A stretch of DNA of 64,000 bases from Streptomyces xanthophaeus (GTDB taxonomy: Bacteria; Actinomycetota; Actinomycetes; Streptomycetales; Streptomycetaceae): the NCBI RefSeq assembly GCF_000725805.1, contig NZ_JOFT01000038.1, forward strand, positions 1 through 64,000. The letters run 5' to 3'. A model generated the notes under the pieces. It was given only the letters and a program-made list of their open reading frames with translations, was not told the DNA's origin and searched no databases. Of this stretch, positions 19,164-25,865 are shown one piece after another. The translations under genes were made by a program, and so were the position numbers. Within the stretch, counting starts at the first letter, position 1; every line of letters begins with the position of its first letter.

Positions 19164-19637
19164 TCAGTCGCTGACCTTCTTGGCCGTACCGAACGCGGTG
19201 AACGCGCCCAGGGCGAAGAAGAGGAAGGACATGGCGTCGGTGCCTTCCTTCCAGATGTCGTTCAGGCCGCTGATGCCGACGGTGTCGAAGACCTCGCCGG
19301 CGCCGACGTTGCCGTACTCGGCCAGCGCGAGCACGATGAAGAACATCTGGCCGAGGTAGACGGCGCCGAGGGAGAGGGCGGCGGCGACCACGGGCAGGAT
19401 CACGTTGCGCCCGCCGATCTTGCCGGCGGCGAGGCCGACGAGGAGGCCGACACCGGCCGCGGCGTAGCCGATCTCGCGGTCGGCGGCCTGCATGATCCAG
19501 CCGTACGCGGCGGCGGAGACCAGGGCGGCGACGACGGCGGCGACGATGCCGAAGCCGACGTTGCCGCTGCGGGCCGGTGCCGGGGCGGGCGCCTGGGTGT
19601 AGGAGCTGGGCGCGGGCGGCTGGAAGTTCTGGCTCAT
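19164..19637 (-). CDS. four-helix membrane protein of unknown function
   Basis: This 157-residue protein has a short Pro/Ala/Gln-rich cytoplasmic N-terminus (residues 1-28) followed by four hydrophobic helices: GFGIVAAVVAALVSAAAYGWI, IGYAAAGVGLLVGLAAG, NVILPVVAAALSLGAVYLGQMFFIVLAL and a last one near FLFFALGAFTAFGTA. I recognise no catalytic motif. ATG 19637 was chosen because the Pro-rich head begins there; the upstream extension adds only ten residues. It stands alone, with a hairpin after it. Function unknown. Confidence 0.75.
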   Translation of the reverse strand: MSQNFQPPAPSSYTQAPAPAPARSGNVGFGIVAAVVAALVSAAAYGWIMQAADREIGYAAAGVGLLVGLAAGKIGGRNVILPVVAAALSLGAVYLGQMFFIVLALAEYGNVGAGEVFDTVGISGLNDIWKEGTDAMSFLFFALGAFTAFGTAKKVSD

Positions 19638-19755
19638 CGGGAAATCCCCCCATGGGAAATGCGGCACACGAACGGCCGTCGGCCATAAGTGCGAGATAAG
19701 TGACGCCGCAGGCTAGCACCCGCCCCGGACATCGACCGGGGGGATTTCCCTTCCC

Positions 19756-20985
19756 TCAGAGGCGGTGGGCGGCGCCCGCCGGGCTGGCGCCGCGGGTGTC
19801 CAGCAGCAACTGTGCCTTCACCGCGAGTCCTTGCAGGTCATAGGTGCGGTGGTGCTGGAGGAGGATGGTCAGGTCGGCGTTCGCGGCGGCCTCGTACAAC
19901 GATTCGGCACGGGGGACCGGCTGGTCCCGGACCCGCCAGCCCGCGATGTACGGATCGTGGTAGCTGATCAGGGCCCCCAGGTCGAGGAGGCGGCTGGCGA
20001 TCTCGCTGGCCGGTGAACCCTCCTGGTCGGCGAGGTCGGGTTTGTACGTGACCCCGAGCAGCAGGACGCGGGCGCCGCGGGCGGACTTCCCGTGCTCGTT
20101 CAGCAGGGTGGCGGACCGCTGGATGACGTACTGGGGCATCCGGTTGTTGATCTCCTGCGCCAGGCCGATCATGCGCAGGGGGTGGCCGGGGGTGCGGGTG
20201 GTGTGGGGGAGGTAATTGGGGTCCAGGGGGACCCCGTGGCCGCCGACGCCGGGGCCGGGGCGGAACGCCTGGAACCCGTACGGCTTGGTCTCCGCGCAGC
20301 GGACGACGTCCCAGAGGTCGACGCCGAGGTCGTGGCAGAGCACCGCCATCTCGTTCATGAGGGCGATGTTCACGTGCCGGTAGTTCGTCTCCAGGAGCTG
20401 CACGGTCTCGGCCTCGCGCAGGCCGCGGGCGCGCACCACCTTCTCGGTGAGGCGGGCGTAGAAGGCGTGGGCCGACTCGGTGCAGGCGGGGGTGAGGCCG
20501 CCGATCACCTTGGGCGTGTTGGAGATGCCGTGGGTGCGGTTGCCCGGGTCGAGGCGGCTGGGGGAGTAGGCCAGGTGGAAGTCGCGGCCGGCGCGGAGCC
20601 CGGATCCCTCTTCGAGGATCGGGCGGAGGTAGTCCTCGGTGACGCCCGGGTGGACGGCCGATTCGAGGATCACGGTGGTGTGCGAGCGCAGCCGGGCGGC
20701 CAGCGCACGGCCGGCCTCGCCGACGGCGGACAGGTCGAGGGCGCGGTCGGCGCCGAGCTGGGTGGGGGCGCAGATGACGGCGGTGCGGACCCGTCCGAGC
20801 TCGGCGGGGTTGGTGGTGACCCGGAAGCCGGCCGCCGACATGCGGCGGATCTCGGCGGCGGTGAGGGTGGAGTCCGTGACCGGACCGCTGTCGTAGCCGA
20901 CCGTCTCGATCCCGGCGGCGACGGCCGCCTGGGCGAGGGGGAGGCCGAGATGGCCGAGTCCGATGACGGCGAGGTCTGCGGGCAT
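19756..20985 (-). CDS. nucleotide-sugar dehydrogenase homologue lacking catalytic residues
   Basis: This 409-residue protein has the three-domain UDP-glucose/UDP-ManNAc dehydrogenase fold: N-terminal Rossmann AVIGLGHLGLPLA, central helix region, and C-terminal Rossmann-like domain with VLLLGVTYKPDLADQEGSPA. The residues for oxidation are altered. The family GGHC(I/V)PxDP reads GGHGVPLDP, so the nucleophilic Cys is Gly251. The active-site Lys before LLEN is Gln196, and the Glu of (Y/F)SPER is Ser143. The fold motifs are otherwise well preserved and there is no frameshift. It may bind NAD or NDP-sugar without the normal four-electron oxidation. ATG 20985 was chosen at the start of the Rossmann strand. 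No glycosyltransferase is adjacent. Confidence 0.85.
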   Translation of the reverse strand: MPADLAVIGLGHLGLPLAQAAVAAGIETVGYDSGPVTDSTLTAAEIRRMSAAGFRVTTNPAELGRVRTAVICAPTQLGADRALDLSAVGEAGRALAARLRSHTTVILESAVHPGVTEDYLRPILEEGSGLRAGRDFHLAYSPSRLDPGNRTHGISNTPKVIGGLTPACTESAHAFYARLTEKVVRARGLREAETVQLLETNYRHVNIALMNEMAVLCHDLGVDLWDVVRCAETKPYGFQAFRPGPGVGGHGVPLDPNYLPHTTRTPGHPLRMIGLAQEINNRMPQYVIQRSATLLNEHGKSARGARVLLLGVTYKPDLADQEGSPASEIASRLLDLGALISYHDPYIAGWRVRDQPVPRAESLYEAAANADLTILLQHHRTYDLQGLAVKAQLLLDTRGASPAGAAHRL

Positions 20986-21086
20986 GGGGTGCCGTCCCTT
21001 CCCTGACACGAGGGGGATGCGCGCGCAAGCCCTGTGGACAGGGGTAGCCCCCGAGGAGCTGGCGCAATGTCAGACTAGGCGTATAT

Positions 21087-21101
21087 ATGACAGATATGTC
21101 G
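21087..21101. promoter_or_regulatory. palindrome in the gap between the NDP-sugar gene and glpD
   Basis: GACA-GATA-TGTC (21089-21100) is a perfect inverted repeat inside an unusually AT-rich patch (21081-21104), and ATGTCA also occurs nearby at 21067-21072. It is centrally placed between divergent genes and may be an operator or part of a promoter. The cognate protein is unknown. Confidence 0.35.
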
Positions 21102-21241
21102 CATTCTGGAGTGGTGGTCGCCGTTGTGTTGTCCACAGGCGGTGGCTGATGTGGGTGCGGACGGTCAGAATCGGGCAACGGGGGATGTGAACGGGATCAC
21201 CCGCACGAAGCGGGGAACACCCGCACCAACGGGAGGCAGCC

Positions 21242-22960
21242 GTGAGGACAGCGACACTCGGCCCGGCGCAGCGCGCCGAGGCCCTCGCCCGGATGGCCGA
21301 GCGGGAGTTGGACGTACTGGTCGTGGGCGCGGGTGTGGTCGGCGCCGGCACCGCGCTCGATGCGGCGACCAGAGGCCTCTCGACCGGGCTGGTCGAGGCG
21401 CGTGACTGGGCCTCGGGCACCTCCAGCCGCTCCAGCAAGCTGATCCACGGCGGTCTGAGGTACCTGGAGATGCTCGACTTCGCCCTCGTGCGCGAGGCGC
21501 TGAAGGAGCGCGGCCTGCTGCTGGAGCGGCTCGCGCCGCACCTGGTGAAGCCGGTGCCGTTCCTGTACCCCCTCCAGCACAAGGGCTGGGAGCGGATCTA
21601 CGCCGGATCGGGCGTCGCCCTGTACGACGCCATGTCGGTGTCCAGCGGACACGGCCGGGGCCTGCCGGTGCACCGCCACCTGTCGCGCAAGCAGGCGCTG
21701 CGGGTCGCTCCGGCGCTGCGCAAGGACGCGCTGGTGGGAGCCCTGCAGTACTACGACGCCCAGATGGACGACGCGCGCTACGTCGCCACGCTGGTGCGGA
21801 CGGCCTCGGCGTACGGGGCGCAGTGCGCCAACCGGGCGAGGGTGATCGGCTTCCTGCGCGAGGGCGAACGGGTGGTCGGCGCGCGCGTGCAGGACGTCGA
21901 AGGGGGGCGGGGGAGCGCCGGGGAGTACGAGATCCGAGCGAAGCAGGTCGTGAACGCCACGGGGGTGTGGACGGACGACACGCAGGCGCTGATCGGCGAG
22001 CGCGGCCAGTTCCACGTCCGCGCCTCCAAGGGCATCCACCTGGTCGTACCGAAGGACCGGATCCATTCGAGCACCGGGCTGATCCTGCGCACCGAGAAGT
22101 CGGTGCTGTTCGTCATCCCGTGGGGCCGGCACTGGATCGTGGGCACCACGGACACCGACTGGGACCTGGACAAGGCGCACCCGGCGGCGTCGAGCGCGGA
22201 CATCGACTACCTGCTGGAACACGTGAACTCGGTCCTCGCGGTGCCCCTGACCCGCGACGACGTCCAGGGCGTGTACGCGGGACTGCGGCCGCTGCTGGCC
22301 GGGGAGTCGGACGCCACGAGCAAGCTCTCCCGCGAGCACACGGTGGCGCACCCCGTGCCGGGGCTCGTGGTCGTGGCGGGCGGCAAGTACACGACGTACC
22401 GGGTGATGGCGAAGGATGCGGTCGACGAGGCGGTCCACGGGCTCGACCAGCGCGTCGCGGAGTGCGTGACGGAGGACGTGCCGCTGGTGGGCGCGGAGGG
22501 GTACCGGGCGCTGTGGAACGCCCGGGCGAGGATCGCGGCCCGGACGGGTCTTCACGTGGTGCGGGTGGAACACCTGTTGAACCGGTACGGGTCCCTCACC
22601 GAGGAACTGCTGGACCTGATCGCCGCCGACCCGGGGCTCGGCCGGCCGGTAACCGGGGCGGACGACTACCTCCGGGCGGAGATCGTCTACGCGGCCTCGC
22701 ACGAGAGCGCACGGCACCTGGACGACGTACTGACCCGGCGCACGCGGATCTCGATCGAGACCTTCGACCGGGGGACGCGTTCGGCGCGGGAGTGCGCCGA
22801 GTTGATGGCTCCGGTACTGGGCTGGGACAAGGGGCAGATCGAGAAGGAAGTGGAGCACTACGAGAAGAGGGTGCAGGCGGAACGGGAATCGCAGCGCCAG
22901 CCGGACGACCAGACGGCGGACGCGGCACGGCTGGGGGCGCCCGACATCGTTCCGTTGTAA
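21242..22960 (+). CDS. glpD: glycerol-3-phosphate dehydrogenase (FAD, quinone-linked)
   Basis: This 572-residue membrane-associated flavoprotein oxidises sn-glycerol-3-phosphate to dihydroxyacetone phosphate and passes electrons to the quinone pool. The FAD-binding motif VVGAGVVGAGTALDAATRGL is at residues 27-46. Family motifs include GTSSRSSKLIHGGLRYLE, KGIHLVVPK, FVIPWGRHWIVGTTDTDWD and VVVAGGKYTTYRVMAKD, followed by the C-terminal helical cap. Length is normal. GTG 21242 follows GGGAGG. No glpK or glpF is adjacent, so it is a stand-alone copy separate from a glycerol operon. Confidence 0.96.
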   Translation: MRTATLGPAQRAEALARMAERELDVLVVGAGVVGAGTALDAATRGLSTGLVEARDWASGTSSRSSKLIHGGLRYLEMLDFALVREALKERGLLLERLAPHLVKPVPFLYPLQHKGWERIYAGSGVALYDAMSVSSGHGRGLPVHRHLSRKQALRVAPALRKDALVGALQYYDAQMDDARYVATLVRTASAYGAQCANRARVIGFLREGERVVGARVQDVEGGRGSAGEYEIRAKQVVNATGVWTDDTQALIGERGQFHVRASKGIHLVVPKDRIHSSTGLILRTEKSVLFVIPWGRHWIVGTTDTDWDLDKAHPAASSADIDYLLEHVNSVLAVPLTRDDVQGVYAGLRPLLAGESDATSKLSREHTVAHPVPGLVVVAGGKYTTYRVMAKDAVDEAVHGLDQRVAECVTEDVPLVGAEGYRALWNARARIAARTGLHVVRVEHLLNRYGSLTEELLDLIAADPGLGRPVTGADDYLRAEIVYAASHESARHLDDVLTRRTRISIETFDRGTRSARECAELMAPVLGWDKGQIEKEVEHYEKRVQAERESQRQPDDQTADAARLGAPDIVPL

Positions 22961-23155
22961 CTCCGGCATGCGGAAGGGGGAACCGCGGACCCGGGGCGCC
23001 CGTCCGTTGCGTAGTGAGGGACAATGAGGGTTCTGCCGGGGCGGGTTACCCGACGGATTTCGGCCGGAGCGGGGCACCGGGAACCCCGGCGGCTGTCGGA
23101 CGGCCGGGAACGGCCGGGGCAGCCGGAGCTGGCGGCACGATCGCAGAGGGGACGC

Positions 23156-25774
23156 ATGTCGAAGCCGGAGCACACCGAGTCGCCGGAGCCGGTTGCTGCG
23201 CAGCCGGGGGCGGGCGAGGCCGATCCGGCGCAGCCCGTTGCTGCGCAGCCGAGGGCGGGTGGGGCCGATCCGGCCGAGCCCTCCGAGGCTGCGGCCGACG
23301 CCGGGCCTGCGGCGGCGAAGCCGAAGAAGCCCGTGGCGGCGAAGCCGAAGCCTGCGGCGGCCAAGCCTGTGGGGGCGAAGGCCGACCTGGCGAAGCCTGT
23401 TGCTGCCGCTGCCGCTGAGGCTGCGGACGCCGAGCCCGCAGGGGCGAAGCCCGTTGCCGAGCCTGCGGGTGCGAAGCCTGTGGCGGCCAAGGCCGATCTG
23501 GCGAAGCCTGCTGCCGTCGCTGAGCCTTCGGACGCGAGGCCTGTGGGAGCGAAGCCTGTTGCTGCCGCTGAGGCTGCGGACGCCGAGCCCGCAGGGGCGA
23601 AGCCCGTTGCCGAGCCTGCGGATGCGAAGCCTGTGGCGGCCAAGGCCGATCTGGCGAAGCCTGCTGCTGCTCGCGCCGGGGGTGCGGAGGCCAAGCCCGT
23701 TGCTGCGCCTGCGGATGCCAAGCCCGCCGAGCCCGCGGACGCGAAGCCCGCGGGTGGGACGTCCGTGACGGTCAAGGCGGATGCCGTGGCCGCCGAGGTC
23801 AAGGCCAGGGCCGAGGCCGGGAAGGCGGCGGCTGCCGGGCAGGACAAGGGACGGCTGCTCGCCGGCCGCTACCGGCTCGGCTCCGTCCTGGGCAAGGGCG
23901 GCATGGGCACCGTATGGCGTGCCGAGGACGAGATCCTCGGCCGGACGGTCGCCGTCAAGGAGCTCCGCTTCAGCACCGGCGTCGACGAGGACGAGAAGCG
24001 CCGCCTCATCACCCGTACGCTCCGCGAGGCCAAGGCGATCGCCCGGATCCGCAGCGGCGGCGCCGTCACCGTCTACGACGTCGTCGACGAGGACGCCCGC
24101 CCCTGGATCGTCATGGAGCTCATCGAGGGCTCCTCGCTCGCCGAGTTCATCCGGGAGAACGGCCCGCTGACCCCGCGCCGCGCCGCCGAGGTCGGCCTCG
24201 CCGTGCTCGACGTCCTGCGCGCCGCGCACGGCCAGGGCATCCTGCACCGGGACGTGAAGCCGTCCAACGTGCTCATCGCGGGCAGCGGCCGCGTCGTCCT
24301 CACCGACTTCGGCATCGCGCAGGTCGAGGGCGACCCCTCCGTCACCTCCACCGGCATGCTCGTCGGCGCCCCCTCCTACATCTCCCCCGAGCGCGCCCGC
24401 GGTCACAAGCCCGGCCCGCCGGCCGACATGTGGTCGCTCGGCGGCCTGCTGTACGCGTCCGTCGAGGGCACGCCCCCGTACGACAAGGGCTCCGCCCTCG
24501 CCACGCTCACCGCGGTGATGACCGAGCCGGTGGACCCGCCCAAGAACGCCGGTCCGCTGACCGAGGTCATCTACGGCCTGCTCGCCAAGGACCCGGCCCA
24601 GCGGCTCGACGACGACCGGGCGCGGGCGATGCTCACCGCCGTGCTCGACGCACCCGAGCCCGCGCCGAAGCCCGTACCGGTCCCCGCCGACGAGACCCGG
24701 CAGATATCGCTGGCGGACGCCAAGCAGGCGGCCGAGAAGGCCGCCGCGGAGAAGGCCGCGGAGAAGGCGGAGAAGAAGGAACGCGAACGGCGCGACCGCG
24801 AGCAGCGCGAACGGGCCCGTGCCGCACTGAAGGCGGCCCGCAAGGCGGCGGCCGCCACCGCGCCCGCCACCGCGGTCTCGGCCGCGGAACCGCCCGCCCC
24901 GTCCTCCCGGCCGGCTCCGGTCGCGGCCCCGCTCACCGACGTGATGCCGCGCCGCACCATCGCGCTCGCGATAGCCGGTGTGCTCGTCGTGCTCGCGGTG
25001 GTCGGCTCGCTGATCGCCTACGCCGTCAGCGGCGACGACGACAAGGGCGGACGCAAGGACGAGGGCAAGGGCGGGAAGCCCACCCCGGCCGCGTCCGGGG
25101 CCCAGTCCCCGGGCAGCACCCCGGCCACCACCGCCGGCGGCGGCGAGTCGCCGAAGGGCACCGACCCGAACGGCGGCGCCAACGGCAACGGCACGGCCGA
25201 CGGCGGCGGTACGGAAGGCGGCGGCCAGCCGGGTCAGGGCCAGCAGAGCCCGGGCACGGGCACGAGCCAGGGACAGGGGCAGGGCCAGGGCTCCACGACC
25301 GGCGGCCCCGGCGGGGTACCGGCCGGGTACGCCGTGGTGACGGACCTCGGCTTCCACTTCTCGATGGCGATGCCCGAGGGCTTCAAGCAGCAGGCCATAG
25401 CGGGCGAGAACTCCGGTGCCATATACAGCCGCGACGGCGGCTTCCCGCGCATCCAGGTCGACTACACCGCCAGCCCCGGCAACGACGCCCGCCTGGCCTG
25501 GGCCAAGGCGGGCCCGGCCGTCGCGGGCAGCAGCAAGGGCTACCGCATCATCAGCCTCGACACGGTGGAGTACCGGGGCTACCCGACCGTCGCGGACTGG
25601 CAGTTCGAGCGGGAACAGCAGGGCATCAAGGTCCGCGTCCTCAACCGCGGCTTCAAGGTGGACGCCACGCACGGCTACGCCATCATGATCAGCTGCCCCG
25701 CCGACCAGTGGGACGGCCCCGAGTGCACGCAGATGCGCAACACCGCGTTCGAGAGCTTCCAAGTGCTCGGCTGA
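23156..25774 (+). CDS. membrane Ser/Thr protein kinase with Ala/Lys/Pro repeat N-terminus
   Basis: The 872-residue protein starts with about 230 residues of low-complexity Ala/Lys/Pro sequence built from AKPVA-type units. A complete Hanks-type kinase domain (about 235-500) follows: glycine loop GKGGMG 246-251, Lys268 in VAVKEL, Glu291, catalytic HRD 364-366, DFG 384-386 and SPE. Next come a charged helical segment (515-565), one transmembrane helix (601-625), a Gly/Ser/Pro/Gln linker and an extracytoplasmic domain of about 140 residues starting GYAVVTDLGFHFSMAMPEGF. It should phosphorylate Ser/Thr in response to an outside signal. ATG 23156 follows AGAGGGG. It is the first of three adjacent kinase-family genes; from memory this matches the S. 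coelicolor pka cluster linked to spore-wall synthesis. Confidence 0.93.
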   Translation: MSKPEHTESPEPVAAQPGAGEADPAQPVAAQPRAGGADPAEPSEAAADAGPAAAKPKKPVAAKPKPAAAKPVGAKADLAKPVAAAAAEAADAEPAGAKPVAEPAGAKPVAAKADLAKPAAVAEPSDARPVGAKPVAAAEAADAEPAGAKPVAEPADAKPVAAKADLAKPAAARAGGAEAKPVAAPADAKPAEPADAKPAGGTSVTVKADAVAAEVKARAEAGKAAAAGQDKGRLLAGRYRLGSVLGKGGMGTVWRAEDEILGRTVAVKELRFSTGVDEDEKRRLITRTLREAKAIARIRSGGAVTVYDVVDEDARPWIVMELIEGSSLAEFIRENGPLTPRRAAEVGLAVLDVLRAAHGQGILHRDVKPSNVLIAGSGRVVLTDFGIAQVEGDPSVTSTGMLVGAPSYISPERARGHKPGPPADMWSLGGLLYASVEGTPPYDKGSALATLTAVMTEPVDPPKNAGPLTEVIYGLLAKDPAQRLDDDRARAMLTAVLDAPEPAPKPVPVPADETRQISLADAKQAAEKAAAEKAAEKAEKKERERRDREQRERARAALKAARKAAAATAPATAVSAAEPPAPSSRPAPVAAPLTDVMPRRTIALAIAGVLVVLAVVGSLIAYAVSGDDDKGGRKDEGKGGKPTPAASGAQSPGSTPATTAGGGESPKGTDPNGGANGNGTADGGGTEGGGQPGQGQQSPGTGTSQGQGQGQGSTTGGPGGVPAGYAVVTDLGFHFSMAMPEGFKQQAIAGENSGAIYSRDGGFPRIQVDYTASPGNDARLAWAKAGPAVAGSSKGYRIISLDTVEYRGYPTVADWQFEREQQGIKVRVLNRGFKVDATHGYAIMISCPADQWDGPECTQMRNTAFESFQVLG
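23408..23667 (+). repeat. 107-base direct repeat encoding the Ala/Lys/Pro region
   Basis: Copies at 23408-23514 and 23561-23667 differ at one visible base and are 153 bases (51 codons) apart, keeping the reading frame. They encode nearly identical EAADAEPAGAKPVAEPA..KADLAKPA segments, so the N-terminus has grown by in-frame duplication. Confidence 0.9.
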
Positions 25775-25865
25775 CGAGCCTTGTCAGGCTCGGGACGCGG
25801 GCGGCCCCGGCGACGTATCGTGTCAGCGGGGCCACGGGGGACCCGACGCACTCGGGGGAGGCGAT

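Noticed and set aside
21197..25762. A 1521-residue minus-strand open frame across glpD and the first kinase
   Set aside because: It lies opposite two genes with complete family motifs, and its product is a Leu/Gly/Arg/Asp-rich sequence typical of high-GC antisense frames.
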